Source of the DNA: Eumeta japonica
Lineage: Eukaryota > Arthropoda > Insecta > Lepidoptera > Psychidae
Assembly: GCA_005406025.1 (NCBI GenBank)
Contig: BGZK01000478.1
Location: 124,001-188,000, forward strand
DNA length: 64,000 nt
Reading direction: 5' to 3'
Part shown: in pieces, positions 13,501 to 23,848 of the stretch
Layout: the number at the start of each line of letters is the position of its first letter
How positions within the stretch are numbered: the first letter of the stretch is position 1
Notes under the pieces: generated by a model
What the model was told of the DNA's origin: nothing
Database searches by the model: none
Seen by the model: the letters and a program-made list of their open reading frames with translations, nothing else
Program-made: the position numbers and the translations under genes

Positions 13501-14062
13501 AACGAAAAAGAAAAAGGAGAATTTATATCTATACTATGATCTAACTAGGGTTAACCGAATTACTGAATTTTAGTTTAAATGCCTTTTGATATGTAGATCT
13601 ATATGAACTTGATATATTCTTATAGCAGCTGTGAGCATTTAGGATCTAGTAATTATTTGTAGATATGCGGGTATATGTTAAGAGGAAATATCTCATGAAT
13701 ATAAAAGTACTCTCATGAGTAAAAGTCCACTAAATGACACGTAAGCACTCATCTAATTGTTACTGCATTAATGATTTATCACAAAAATCATAAAAACACA
13801 TGGCGTAACAGCGATTTGCCGAGGACGTGATGTAATGACGGCTGTAATGATGAATGTAACCCTTCATCACGACGATAACCATTAAACTTGTAATGGGCGT
13901 ATTTACATGGATTGCGCATGCGATACGCCGTCGCATACATATTTCCACTTTTTCCGGTTCGGACTTATTCAAATGAACATAAAATATATTTATTTTCTTC
14001 ATTTCAATTCTTTCTGTTTTCATTTACAGGGTTTGTGGATCAAGCACAGTCGGAGAAACTGA
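3863..14062 (+). CDS. Neuropeptide GPCR gene, four exons (pyrokinin/CAPA/neuromedin-U receptor-like)
   Basis: This is a rhodopsin-class seven-transmembrane receptor, expected in the plasma membrane and coupled to G proteins. The exons 3863-4592, 9779-9879, 10943-11050 and 14030-14062 join in phase to 323 residues. Seen: a short N-terminus with NES; TM1 with GNSLTC (45-50); TM2 with NLALSDL (69-75); Cys103 and Cys180 for the usual disulfide; TM3 ending ERCVAICHP (127-135); TM4 Trp155; TM5 FILPA (200-204); TM6 FLVCWIPF (250-257); TM7 AVNPVLF (295-301). TNLYLFNLALSDL and LAIERCVAICHP resemble the pyrokinin, CAPA and neuromedin-U receptor group. That is a family resemblance only; the ligand is not identifiable here. 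The residue spacing across the exon 1/2 junction, from the basic RRTNRKK stretch to CWIPF, matches the family without gaps. Odd points: ERC replaces DRY and NPVLF replaces NPxxY. Exons 1-3 are secure; exon 4 and the exon 2/3 junction are less so. Confidence 0.85.
5120..5275 (+). repeat. Dispersed repeat, copy A (Lepidoptera-type)
   Basis: TTTCGTTTTTATTAC followed by a CTATCTCTCTACTTTTG block, then GGAGACCAGACGCCTCGCGTGCC. The same order of blocks appears at 7555-7800. The second block alone recurs at about 38.78 and 41.34 kb, so this is a dispersed repeat and not unique DNA. Confidence 0.5.
5691..5754. repeat. Two adjacent perfect inverted repeats
   Basis: The first palindrome has 14-base arms, ATTAATAATTGATT (5691-5704) and its complement (5711-5724), around a 6-base loop. 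Two bases later a second one has 12-base arms, TTACTGTGACAA (5727-5738) and TTGTCACAGTAA (5743-5754), around a 4-base loop. Either the core of a small foldback element or a chance result of AT-rich DNA; the second, with mixed bases, is less likely to be chance. Confidence 0.7.
6270..6931 (+). mobile_element. Non-LTR reverse transcriptase fragment (RTE-like), broken
   Basis: The translation runs through typical reverse-transcriptase blocks. PKYWTDQTIILLHKKGDKGD and NYKPISSISNVSKVF sit in one frame (about 6460-6584). A +1 shift at the TTTTAAAA run near 6580 leads to KIILSRITNTL, QAGFRRNFSTIDHIHNQII, GFVDVYKAFDTL and then TGVCQEDPI. The N-terminal part (about 6330-6460) reads NDDKAPESDLVTNELLK. 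The closest family style is the insect endonuclease-reverse transcriptase of RTE type. The piece lacks the endonuclease and everything after the CQEDP block, including the catalytic YADD. It is a dead fragment within GPCR intron 1. Confidence 0.85.
7128..7348 (-). pseudogene. Eroded coding relic, family unknown
   Basis: On the minus strand a start at 7348 gives MTAVVQGSPDEDCEEFHNN. After an apparent frameshift near 7290 it continues as QLREEVGRVEELKRVTYKSG, then LKSVYGKPSEIVLKKQLTAL, up to a stop at 7128. The charge pattern looks like a helical, protein-like sequence and not random AT-rich translation. I cannot name the family. A retroelement gag or ORF1 relic is the likeliest source. Confidence 0.3.
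7555..7800 (+). repeat. Dispersed repeat, copy B (Lepidoptera-type)
   Basis: This is the second copy of the repeat at 5120-5275: TTTCGTTTTTATTACTCTC, a CTATCTCTTTACTTCTG block, and then GCTAGACTCCTAGCATGCCG. An internal short direct repeat (ATAGATAGACAGT) lies at about 7620-7650. Confidence 0.5.
8588..8946. mobile_element. Inverted-repeat element, copy 1 (GGAACGAAGTTT ends)
   Basis: Perfect 12-base terminal inverted repeats GGAACGAAGTTT (8588-8599) and AAACTTCGTTCC (8935-8946) bound a 359-bp AT-rich segment. The inner left end (CGTGGCTTGAGGGAGAT) matches the larger copy at 33401 (CGGGCTTGGAGGAGAT). It is probably a non-autonomous element; I see no transposase. Confidence 0.55.
8977..9741 (+). 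mobile_element. GGTTCCG-headed non-autonomous repeat, full-length copy 1
   Basis: It starts TTTTAGGGTTCCGAGCC and ends CTTGGCCAGTTTTTTTT, the head and tail pattern of a very common lepidopteran repeat. About 700 bp of it aligns by eye with 60336-61043: shared blocks include CGCTACTTAGTTTGGTAGTT, CATTCGTCCGTCC-like head sequence and AATGGCTTC...CATGATCCGACATGCT. A reverse copy lies at 25262-25549. The tail stops 38 bp before GPCR exon 2, so its T-run lies just upstream of that exon's polypyrimidine tract. Confidence 0.75.
9779..9879 (+). CDS. GPCR exon 2: TM6
   Basis: The acceptor TTTGTTTCAG at 9769-9778 opens this exon in phase 1, completing a Val codon with the last base of exon 1. It encodes residues 244-277: VAITSSFLVCWIPFCTIKI, then VCVLDLKHLIRLKY. 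The TM6 signature FxxCWxP is exact. I end the exon at TAC before GTTAGT (9880), because that gives phase 0, matching exon 3. A more consensus-like donor, CGCAG then GTATAG, lies 17 bp downstream (exon end 9896) but leaves phase 2 and would hit a stop in exon 3 at the acceptor I use. It would work only with a weak alternative acceptor at 10911. Confidence 0.85.
9880..10942 (+). other. GPCR intron 2
   Basis: About 1.06 kb of AT-rich intron with a short TA/TGTG run at 10759-10780. I see nothing else in it. Confidence 0.65.
10943..11050 (+). CDS. GPCR exon 3: TM7 and start of helix 8
   Basis: The acceptor ends GACGTTGCAG at 10942. The exon encodes 36 residues, LWCILMHATFVNSWLSMAVN then PVLFSLVSSKFRSSLK, ending at AAG before GTTAGA. 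The TM7 motif is NPVLF. The Phe-Arg after it is the usual basic start of helix 8. The distance from the TM6 proline (256) to the TM7 proline (298) is 42 residues, normal for peptide receptors. Base composition is clearly richer in G+C than the flanks, as expected for selected coding sequence. The frame is open upstream to 10912, so a longer exon with an alternative acceptor is possible. If the donor were not used, translation would continue to a stop at 11114-11116. Confidence 0.85.
11051..14029 (+). other. GPCR intron 3 (if the C-tail exon is right)
   Basis: About 3.0 kb of AT-rich DNA. It holds the inverted-repeat element at 11561-12012 and a mildly G+C-richer patch at about 12150-12260. 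No other coding sequence is convincing here. Confidence 0.5.
11561..12012. mobile_element. MITE-like element with about 42-bp inverted ends
   Basis: The left end GGATCTGGCATTAGAAAAAT (from 11561) continues into GTAACTTCATCTGTTAATTG. The right end, read on the minus strand from 12012, is GATCCGGCATTAGAAAAATG, then TACCCTCATCTGTTAATTAA. The two ends are inverted copies of each other around 370 bp of AT-rich DNA. An internal perfect palindrome (ATAATGTATTA arms, 11941-11951 and 11958-11968) lies near the right end. A solo end of the same family is at 20358-20400. Confidence 0.6.
14030..14062 (+). CDS. GPCR exon 4: candidate C-terminal tail
   Basis: A very good acceptor sits at 14010-14029: a pyrimidine-rich stretch ending TTTTCATTTACAG. 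Read in phase 0 after exon 3, it gives GLWIKHSRRN and then TGA at 14060-14062, so the receptor would end FRSSLKGLWIKHSRRN. This suits a short basic receptor tail. An AATAAA polyadenylation signal follows at 14105-14110. The exon is short and I have no transcript, so an alternative last exon, or reading through the exon 3 donor, cannot be excluded. Confidence 0.5.
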   Translation, partial: GLWIKHSRRN

Positions 14063-14104
14063 CAAGAAAAATGTTACGAGTGATATAAAAAAAATTATGT
14101 AAAA

Positions 14105-14110
14105 AATAAA
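14105..14110 (+). terminator. Candidate polyadenylation signal AATAAA of the GPCR gene
   Basis: AATAAA lies 43 bases after the stop of the candidate last exon. The hexamer is common in AT-rich DNA, so its only support is its position. Confidence 0.35.
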
Positions 14111-15535
14111 TTAGCTATTTAATCGTGGTATAGTAGTAGTAGCGCTGGTAGATAACGAATAGAAGAAGTGACGTAATATATGTGACATGAAAAAAAAAAC
14201 ACTTGGTCGAAAGGCACAAGGTCGAACCCAATGATTAAGTTTCATCTACTCTTTCACACGCTTGTTCAAATCAATATCGTAGAACTTAGTTACAAATGTT
14301 TTCTTTGAGATTAAATAATAATTTAAGCTAGTGAAGATTTTGATTACTAAAATGAAGTTAACCCTTAATTAATATTTTATTTATTTTTCTTCATGTTTCC
14401 CAATGAGAAAGATTTCTTGACTTTAGGTACTAAATATTTTGAATACGAGAGTAAGTTTTACCGTCTGCAATAATGGTTCGGTTGTTACTATGCTTCCCAC
14501 GTTAGGTACGAAGGTTGGACCAGGTTGTCGCGAGTCCAGGGCAGGCGTCTCAGTCACAAGATGTACTCAGTCCGACGTAACCCGTAAAAGCGTTTAATTT
14601 TGTTAATGTGTATAAGTTTCTGATTTATAAAATTGAACCGGTTCCAATAGTCTCCTGGACCGAAAACTCGACAATAGTTCTCTATCAACTCTTTTTGAAA
14701 TCCATGTTGAATACAAGAGAGAAAACAGAAAACATTTTTACTCTTAGGTTTGGGACGGATTGATATTTTAATAATTAAAAATATTTGAAGATAGCAAACT
14801 GGATCAGTACTTTAAAGTGATTTGATATAACTAAAACTTTATTTACAGAAATGGTATTATTAAATACACAGTAAAAGTTCTAAAAACTAAAGGCTGGGAT
14901 AATTTTACCAAGGCAATGCAAACGCAACGGTCACAGAAAGGGAGAATTTAAAGCGGCAGAGTAAGGAAATGTTGTCATTTAACGCAGAATTTGTCACGAC
15001 AAGTTTTATTTATAATGAGCTATTTATTATAAAAAAATGGGAACCTGTATTTATAACTGAAATATCAGAAATTTATTTATTAGTTTCGTATTTTAGTATT
15101 TTTTATCAACGTGCTGTGTATTTAGACAGATATGTATACTATACTAGGTATAACAGGAAATATTCGAACGTACCCAATCAAAGCCTTGGCCTTATTACAA
15201 ATCATTATATGAAATATGTATACTGACAATTTAATTATTATTAGCAAATATGTTTCATTATCAACAAAAAAAATTAACATCATTACTATTGCAATGATGT
15301 AATCGAAAAGAAAAGAAAATAATATAATTCTAATGGTGATAATTATGACTTAAATACAAACATACATACACAAAAATTCACGCACATATGTGCGTACATA
15401 TCGGAAGCTAAATAAATCTACATAAATATAATACTTACGTATTCAAGCAACTCATCTATAAAGAACTACATATTATTGAATAAGGATATATCATTCCATA
15501 TATTGCAGAGCATGGACTTGCAATCAAATGGAGAG
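14111..15535. other. AT-rich spacer downstream of the GPCR gene
   Basis: I see no gene. A G+C-richer patch at about 14470-14600 (CACGTTAGGTACG..., GTCGCGAGTCCAGGGCAGGC) is unexplained. Confidence 0.5.
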
Positions 15536-15538
15536 TAC

Positions 15539-17450
15539 CTAGGCACCTATATTCACATATGTTGTAATACCTAAAACATTTTCAGTGTCATCATAGGTTA
15601 TCGTAGATAGCCAATTATGAATTAGTTTTTTAGCTTTGTATACCGACTTCCCTTCCAGGTTACAATGTTTGCTTACAGATTTGCAAATATGTGCTCTAAG
15701 AAATTGTCCGAATCGTTTAGCGAAAAAAGTCTTCATAGATGGAGTAGACGGACAAAATACCTCCTATTTGACATAGCTTTATAGTAAATAGAGATTAACA
15801 AAAATAATAAAAATACATGAACAGAAAGTGATTTTCTGAGTATAAAAAGCTGTCCCGCGCTTAGCGCACAGCTGTCTCCATGAACATGTGTACTTGGGTA
15901 GGGCTGTTTCATCACCGCCTTCAAAACTGAATGTTGTGCTCTATCGACATGAAAAAGAAGAGTATTTGTAGAACTACCCCAACAAATGATGAAAGATGTC
16001 AGCCGTGACTGACATAATGTGTAGTACACGCATTGAAATGTCTCCATACCTGTCTCGTGACGTACTTTAGGATGCCAGTAACTTATGACCCGAGCCGAAA
16101 GTATAGTCGCTTGGTTTTTAAATATCATAGAGCATCCATTTCTAGATTATACTAGTTTGTTGACGTGGCGTTGAAACAGTCGTTTTGTGAAAGCAAATAA
16201 ATAATTTTTTTTTTATATCAATATTATTAGGTTTTTTGCAGTAAGAAACGTGAGTCATACCAGGTTTCGTAAAGGACTCCGACACGGAGTTCGACCACGT
16301 TCGTCCATGAAACACGATAGTTATTATATCGTTAATGTAAAAATAATTTTGGCATTTGTAATTGGCAAGACATAGACATCATTTTTATATGTTGGGAATA
16401 ACGTGGACCCCAATATACTATCCTGTGGTATCCCAAAGCTAACAGTCTGCGAACTATTCATCATTTGGCCAATTCCCAAACACTGTCAGAATTAAACTAA
16501 TCGAAAGCAATACCTTCTATAACTATGTTTTTATTTGTAATTTATTTAAAAGTATAGGAACTGAGACAGTATCGAAGGCTTCGGCCAAATCTAAGAACAC
16601 GTCCACACATATTTGTTCATTATTGAATCATAATGATAGTTCACCTGTTAAAAGTAATATCGCATCCTCAGTGTTCTTTGTCTGTCCCTTCGGAAAAGTA
16701 AATTGCCTTACTGAAAGCACATTTTGAGACTTTAAATATCTCATTAATCTTTTATTGACGAGTTTTTCCAGTATCTTCCAGAACACTTCTAAATATGAAA
16801 TAATTTTCAATACGATTTTTAACACCATCCTTATGTATTGGGCTTACACATTCCACTTTCCAATCATATGGAAATATTCTAAGATATATATTAGGTATAA
16901 TATGTGCCTCTCTTAACTATTATCCCGTAACTATTGCCTCTCTTATGTTTATCAGCGCATTGGTTAAGCCGTAGATGCTTCGGGCTTTATCTATTCTTTC
17001 ACACCAAAATCGTTTTCCCCACTTCTTTATGGTCCATCGGAGTCATATAAAAAGAATTTATAGATGCAATTTTAGCTTTAATATATCCAGAAAGTTCAAC
17101 TTGTCTTAATTTCATTATAGTTAGTATTTCGTTGGCTAGCTGTTGCTCTATAGTTGTAAAATGATAATTGTATAAGTCAAGAGGATAGCATCAACAGTTT
17201 ATATTTTCTATTGATTATAATTCGTTAGGTTTACATGTATATTTAGTAATATAAAAAAAAATAATCAGTTTACAAAGCTTTTTAGGATTAGATTTATTTT
17301 CAATTAGCTCTTTTTTGTATTCAGGTTTTATTTTACGCAAGAGACTTAAAAAGAAGTTCTGATATCTTGTATATGATACTTCTAGTATTTTATTTCTGGG
17401 TTCTAGTTTAGCACGTTGATGAATGTGTGCTGCATACATGTCATTAACCC
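15539..17450 (-). mobile_element. CR1/Jockey-like LINE, reverse strand, decayed
   Basis: Read on the minus strand from 17450 the pieces fall in the order expected of a LINE ORF2. First is a pre-RT region with YTRYQNFFLSLLRKIKPEYK and NPKKLCKLI (17215-17439). Then comes reverse transcriptase with SYLEVFWKILEKLVNKRLM and LKSQNVLSVRQF (16690-16828), VDVFLDLAEAFDTVS (about 16560-16605) and FGIPQDSILGSTLF (about 16400-16440). Last is the C-terminal region SRLTSFIICWGSS..LFHVDRAQHSVLKAV (15733-16128), with a frame change into 15539-15736. Endonuclease and ORF1 are absent. The frame breaks, and the Asp in place of Gly in PQDS (usually PQGS), make it inactive. Confidence 0.85.
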
Positions 17451-18346
17451 TAGGATTAATGGATGCATGCGATCCTAAACTTTTTTAAGAAAACTTGATC
17501 CAGGATTAGGTATTTTAGATCTAAGTTGAAACCCTATTACATGTCAGAAGTCACATCAAAAGAATCATACGCCCTAAACCTCATGTCTCTTTGAATACAA
17601 TTAAACATTTTCTGTGTTGTATATTTGTAACATATATTTATGTCGATAAGTTTGGTAATAAGAAATACAGCTATACAAATTGTAAAGTGACTTAACCAAC
17701 ATTTCGTCAAAATATAGACAAAGTAGTAAATGTCGAAACTTTTCAAAGCCACTAAAAATGTTTAAATTTCTTCTGTATGCTTCTCTATTTAAGATGTATA
17801 TTTTATAGCTGTGGTCAGACGTGACCAACACCTTATACCCTTCAATCTCTTTACAATATTGATATCAATTGAGATACAAATAAGAAGATACATATGAATA
17901 GCTGGACTTATCGCGTTTTTTTGTCAAATATAACCTTTTTGTGCAACACAACATTATGTTACATTATGAACAAAGCCGAATTAATATTTAAATCTAGCCT
18001 ATTAAGCGATCTTTAAAATAGGCAAAAACCATCTGAACGTTCATCTATCATTTGTAAAGAGAGTCGAAACTTGTTAACAAATTGTTAGTCACGCATTTGC
18101 AAAACCCATCATAATAAATCAACAATGTTTTCGACGTTTGTTCCACAGTGTGCTTCAAATTTCAGTCTAACGCTGTTAGAGAGGTTAAAGTTAAATAGAT
18201 AGAGTTAGATATCTCGAAGTTGCGCCGAGTTTAAACTTAATACATCGAAAAGTTTAATGATTTTGATAAATAAACATAGGTGTAAGTCATCTTCAAGTAA
18301 ACGATACAACATTAATGTAACATTTCATAAAACATATTTTGTATAA
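17451..18346. other. AT-rich spacer
   Basis: No gene or clear repeat. The overlapping short reverse frames at 17537-17831 show no protein-like features. Confidence 0.5.
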
Positions 18347-18670
18347 TACTAGCTTTCCCTCGCGGATCCGCCTGCGTGGACATTGAATGATTGTTTTGTT
18401 TTTTCCATCGACCAATCACGTCGTCGATCCGACGACGAAGACAACGACATGATCCCGAAGTTGTTCCTTGTTTCAAATTCAGTCCCGCGCCGGTTTTGAT
18501 TCCGATTCGGTCCCGAACTAGATTTTGGTTTTACTCAAAATATACATAATTTATCCGTGGCTCCGGCCGCATGGACATAAAATCAATTCTTTAATTTTTC
18601 ATATCGATCCATTACGTTGTCGACCACTATCCTAATGTCGGTCACGTTCTCGAAACGCCATACCAGAGGA
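18347..18670 (+). repeat. ACTAGCTTT-headed dispersed repeat, copy 1
   Basis: It begins ACTAGCTTTCCCTCGCGGAT and CCGCCTGCGTGGACAT, and contains GATTCCGATTCGGTCCCG. A second CCGTGGCTCCGGCCGCATGGACAT block lies 200 bp on. The head CTAG next to a GC-rich hairpin-capable block also occurs at 47974 (+), and in reverse near 37.67 kb. It resembles the minus-strand 3' end of Helitron-like elements, but I cannot define the other end. Confidence 0.5.
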
Positions 18671-18679
18671 ACCCATATT

Positions 18680-18744
18680 GTTACCCACACACGCGCTCAC
18701 ACTCACACACACACACCTACTCTCACACACACACACACACACTT

Positions 18745-18776
<32 letters not shown>

Positions 18777-18978
18777 ATACAAACACACACCACACACACA
18801 CACACACACATATGCACTCGCGCACCCACACATACACACACGCGTACGCACAATCCATATTGTATCATATGCGCATATGTGCTCATAAGCGTACCATATA
18901 CGCGCACCATCGTGCACACGCGCACGCACACATATATAAATATATGTGTGTGCGCGCCCACACGCACACACAGCCATA
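18680..18978. repeat. (CA)n microsatellite, interrupted
   Basis: Long CACACA runs (18700-18810) are followed by a degenerate CACGCGCACACA tract to 18978. Alternating purine-pyrimidine DNA leaves all six frames open for long stretches, so the His/Thr-rich and Val/Cys-rich frames here are artefacts. Confidence 0.95.
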
Positions 18979-18995
18979 AAAAAGCAACATTTTAA

Positions 18996-21110
18996 ATCAC
19001 CTTAAAATGTTTTTATTTTTAAAGCACCATACTTTCAACTAATTTGAATTAATTTATTTCATATATTTAAAAGCCACTCTTTTTCTAATGGAAAAATCAA
19101 AATACTATAATTACTATTCTTCTAACAAAAAGTGCTTCATTGGTGAATAAATATTTTCGAACACACAGAGTACCATCTAATTTCAAACGAGGCTTGTACT
19201 ATCAGATAATTGATACAATACACATTATATACACTTCTTTAGGAAATATTAAATGCACCCAGACTCAAGATAAACATTAATATTTAACCAAACAAATTAT
19301 TATTTTGTGCTTGAATCATATTTTGGGTATCGCCCATAATGATTTTAACGTCGAGGATAAGTAATAAATTAATTTAAAATAAAATATTTTTGACGTGATA
19401 AGTCTTACAAATCGATGAAAGCCGGCTGCATGCACGAAAAAGCATGACACATTGTCGCGTTCCGCCTGAGCCGAGCGTGCAAGCGAGAACACGGAACAAG
19501 CGATAGAGAGGCGTCCTAAGCGTTCGGCTTATGACGCATCTATCTCTCTTCCACTCTATCAGTCGATAGTTGAAGGGATCTTTCATGATAATACAATTAT
19601 CATTACTAGATGATACAAAATCATGATAATTCAGTTATGATAATCCAATTCAATTCATAAATATTGTAATTTTTCATCAATGTTTTCTATGATGTTATCA
19701 GTAAAATTATCGTCCGTAAACCACTTCACAACAATACCAATTTTTAGGATTTCACTTTCATAATATCGTTAATTTATTTATCTAATAAAAATTGCTTTAG
19801 AGACTTTGTTACAAAAAAAAATATTCAAAATAAAATGTCTGACGCAATTTAAAATTTTTGCTTACAAACTTTGTTATTTACTTCTGTCGCTGAGGACTGT
19901 CCCTTGAAATTAGACGATAAAAATGTTTCTGCAAGTTTCGTAGTACTTGTAAAAAGTTTGTAGCAACATTTATGTTTTTTCAAAACTTAATAAAATGCCT
20001 TAAATTTTATCAAATTTTTTATATAACAATTAAATCTATCTCTCAAACCATTTTTTAAAGTATATTTTAAACAAATGTTTATCAAAACAGTGAAAATACT
20101 ATAATTAAAGAATTATTATTATTTTTAAGTCTTTTATTAAGAAATTTCCTTAATTTTCTGTTTAATTTACAACAAAAAAAAAAGCTTTTTTTTATATATA
20201 CAATCTTCTTATTATATTGCTAGGGATATAGGGATATTTTACAATTTTTGTACATTTACTTAAAGCAAAGAAAAGCTTCTAACGCGTTTTCCGATAAGAC
20301 GCATGAACAACAAAAATACGTCAGCCTTGTCATGCCGCTTTATTTTATTACATAGTCTAAGATCCGGTATTAGAAATATGTACGCTCGTCTGTTATTAGA
20401 CGATGACATAGATTGTATATCATATAAAACATCGATGCATCGATGTTGTTAAATAATACAAATTCCAATTAGCTTTTTTTGATCTAGTTTCTCAATTTTT
20501 TGTTCATAAAAATCGAGCGATAGCTGAGATAATATAACATGGGAATTGGAGAAATACAGGTTGTCTACTTTTTCTTCTGGTACCACATGTATTTGTCAGG
20601 TATAAACAAGTGAGTATGCTTTCATAATGTTAAGAACAGAGCTCGTTAGCTAATAATAGAACTGCAAAATAATTCCCCATAAAATAAATATATCAGAGAA
20701 TATAATTCTGTAAATAAACAAGTAGTCCCCCGCGCGCCGCACACCAACCTCTATCGCGCCTTTAAGACGTAAAAAGCCTTTGTTGACTATTTACATTTTA
20801 TTTTTAAATGGTTTTATTTTCGGAGTGTAATTTTCAAGAGGCAATAAATCTTGTTTTCTTTGTTTACTTGTGTTGAACGTGACATGTTTACGTATATTTA
20901 CATATTTTTCTGTACAATTCAAGTACTTTCTAGGGGTCAGTCGGTAATCATAAATAGAGAAGGAATTTTTGTTATGCGATCGGAGCGACAACGAATCAAA
21001 TGCGATATCGACAAACGGTCAACTGGTCCCGTAGTGATTTGTTGTCGTTCTGTATTTCAGAATATGCACCTACTGCTGTTATACGTGTATTCTTTCATTT
21101 AATCTCAATT
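18996..21110. other. AT-rich spacer with one G+C patch and a solo MITE end
   Basis: No gene seen. A G+C-richer patch lies at 19425-19570 (GAGCCGAGCGTGCAAGCGAG). A solo end of the 11561 MITE family, AAGATCCGGTATTAGAAAT, starts at 20358. A CCCCCGCGCGCCGC block sits at 20726-20740. Confidence 0.5.
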
Positions 21111-21114
21111 TTCG

Positions 21115-21985
21115 AAAGCTCAAGAGGGTCCTTTCATGTCAATAATATACCCTCATCGGTTATTTAGTAACTGGTGAGGTTATATTAACCTGTCATAACT
21201 TTTTAAAGCATTAACTGATCGAAATGCAGTCTACGACTTACAAAAGTGGATCACACATTTTAGGTTTCCTTAAAATGTGAACTAATTCTATTAGACAAAA
21301 TTTAAGAAATCTCAAAAAATAGATTTTCTTATAAATGTTTTTTGAAATAACTCTTGGATTACCTTTAAGCATTATTTTATATTTTCTTAAAACTACAAAT
21401 TATAAAATCTAATCAACTCTTTTCATCAAAACAACAGCATGAATCTTCTTAAGCCGCATCAAATTCGGTTAGGTCGTTCGTGAGATATTGTTAATGAAAA
21501 ATTTCCAAAAATTTCTTGTTTTTTTTTCTAAATCACATAGTTGTCTTTGATGTTCTGTAATCTTTGTCTGCTTATAAAAAACCTTATCGAATGTCGTAAA
21601 GCAGATTAAAATGCAAAGCTGCGTTAGAAAGATATGGTAGTTGATGTATTAAAAATTACTTTTTTAAGTAAATTAATATTTTTGACTTAAAGAGCTCAAA
21701 ACGTGTTACGACTTTATTTTTAAGCTAAACGAGCTTGTAAAAGTTTTAAAATTTACTACTATTTATATTTCTGGACTCTGTGCTCGAAATTTCAGGCAAG
21801 TTCCAGGCAAGTTTCAACTAGGAAGAAGTTTCAGGGATGGCCAGCAGGGTCAACTATCTTTCTAATTTTTGAGCTCGAAAATCTCAAAAACTTATAAACA
21901 TCTATATTTTTGAATTCAAAAAGCTCAAAAGCGCGTCAACAGGGCCTGCAGGGTCAATGGTTTTGCAGGATTTTTTTTTTGCATT
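21115..21985 (+). repeat. AGCTCAAAA-type dispersed repeat, copy 1
   Basis: Recurring phrases include AGAGCTCAAAACG, GAGCTCGAAAATCTC, GAAGTTTCAGGGATGGCCAG and CAGGGTCAATGGTTTTGCAG. The same phrases occur at 25575-25910 and, shorter, at 22985-23085. The stretch has internal near-duplications of its own. It is non-coding, and the origin of the family is unknown to me. Confidence 0.6.
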
Positions 21986-23766
21986 ATTACAATGTCGTAA
22001 TGCAGTGTTCATACATGATACAATTTTTCAAGAAACCATGAATAGATGGCATCATCATAAGGTTATAACAAATAGATGGATGAAATATCATAACGAAACT
22101 TCAATGGTACCGTTTTTTTCTCTCCACACTGGACCATGAGCAGATTAAAAACACTCCTTATTTATATTTAATTTTGTCTCATTCTACGCTCCTTAGAATT
22201 TCATACAATAAGATCAAATAACTATACATACTAAAGTAATCAGACTACAACTCGACCTCGGAAGTTTTGACGCAAAATCTCAAAAAATTAAAATTTAGAA
22301 GTTTCTTCACACGGTCCAATCGAGAATACCTCATAATTTCCCTTAAGACGAATAACGCGCACGGCCGCCGGCGCCCTTTGTCCACTCGATCCCAAAGGAA
22401 CCGTAAAATTTTATACCGTACACACGTAAATAATTTATCGCTTTAAAGGTATTACGTGCCTACTTTGTGCTTGGACTTTATAATGAAAAAAATCTGGTTC
22501 ATGGCCGTGACGTGTTCTCGCGCGAAGAAATATTTTCTTAGAAACACTTTTCTGTCTAAGTAAAATCCGTGTATAGAATAGTATTTGTGACTTCTGTGAC
22601 TAGTATTTGTGACTGTGAGGAAATTGAAAATTTCATTAAAATAGACACACGTACATACTCGTGCACATACACACACGTGCTAGCGCACATGCACGTGTAT
22701 AAAGCGTATAGATTTATAAGTTTAGCAAAAGACGTCATTGTTAGAATGTTTATAAAATGATTGTTTTTATAAATATCTTCTACATTTTTTGACCAATCAA
22801 TTTCTAAAATCTTAATTATTTTTAAATTTATAATATTATATCGAATTTTACAAATGCGTTAAAATTTGTTGCTTCGTTTAAAAGATGTTTACGGGCAAAA
22901 TATTTCTGTTACAATAATCAAGTACTTTTTGAAATAGTTAATGATTCTGTTAAACTAAAAAAAAAGATAATGCTGGTTATTTTCAGCTAAAAAATCAGCA
23001 TTAATTTTTCGTTATTTCCGAGCTCGAAAATAATATTACTTAAACAATGCGAGAAGTTTTGAGGCTGGTCTGCAAGGATTTTTTGGAACTTCGTAATTTA
23101 CACAACGTTTATTTAATTTAATTTCTTGATTATCATTTAATTTTCTGAATTTTCCGTCAATGCATATAGATGGCCTCTAATCCTAATACAGATAATCTAA
23201 AAATAAATTTACCTTAGCCAACCCTCGATCACGAGTGTTCGAATATTTTGATCCATATTACGTATACTTGTTTAAAAGCGTTTCAATGACACGTACTATA
23301 CTTTTGCATAATTTAAAAATACATAAAGAAGAAAAAATGAATATAAAAGGTTAGTGGGTAGTGTGGTTTAAATAGTGGACAAGGAGCGATGGGTGTAAAA
23401 TTTTGAACTTTTTTATTAAAATTCTCAAAGTAATAGTAATAATGTTTTTACATTTTCTGCAATATTTAAAACTAAACATATTCAGTAGTGCAATAGGGTA
23501 CAAAAAAGTTATTTAAAACAATCATCCCATCGCCCTTCATTATGTTACTCCTAGTTGGAAATCCATTTGTGCCACATAAAAATTGCAAAATACACTGTGA
23601 TTCTAAAAAATTGCTTCGAAAAATACAGCTGAACCATAGCAAACAAATACAGTGAAAGTACAAGGATGTAAAGGTGTTTCTTTGTAAAGTATTATGATTA
23701 TAAAATTATCAGAAATTTTAATGTATATCGTAAAAATATATATTAATATATTTTCAGTATGCTTAA

Positions 23767-23809
23767 TTAACTATGTATGAATAAGTAATACTCATTCATA
23801 CATAGTTAA
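23767..23809. repeat. Perfect 16-base inverted repeat
   Basis: Arms TTAACTATGTATGAAT (23767-23782) and ATTCATACATAGTTAA (23794-23809) flank an 11-base loop. Confidence 0.85.
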
Positions 23810-23828
23810 ATAGAGTAGAGGCTTAAAG

Positions 23829-23848
23829 TAGTAGTAGTAGTAGTAGTT
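23829..23848. repeat. Short (AGT)n microsatellite
   Basis: About six AGT units in a row. Confidence 0.85.

Noticed and set aside
13760..14023. 87-residue reverse frame beside the last receptor exon
   Set aside because: It lies opposite the acceptor and pyrimidine tract of exon 4 and has no protein-like pattern.
18617..18995. Four long overlapping frames on both strands (His/Thr-rich and Val/Cys-rich)
   Set aside because: All are translations of a (CA)n microsatellite, which has almost no stop codons in any frame.
23829..23848. A CRISPR-like or telomere-like array
   Set aside because: It is a plain AGT trinucleotide run; no direct repeats with unique spacers were seen anywhere in the window.
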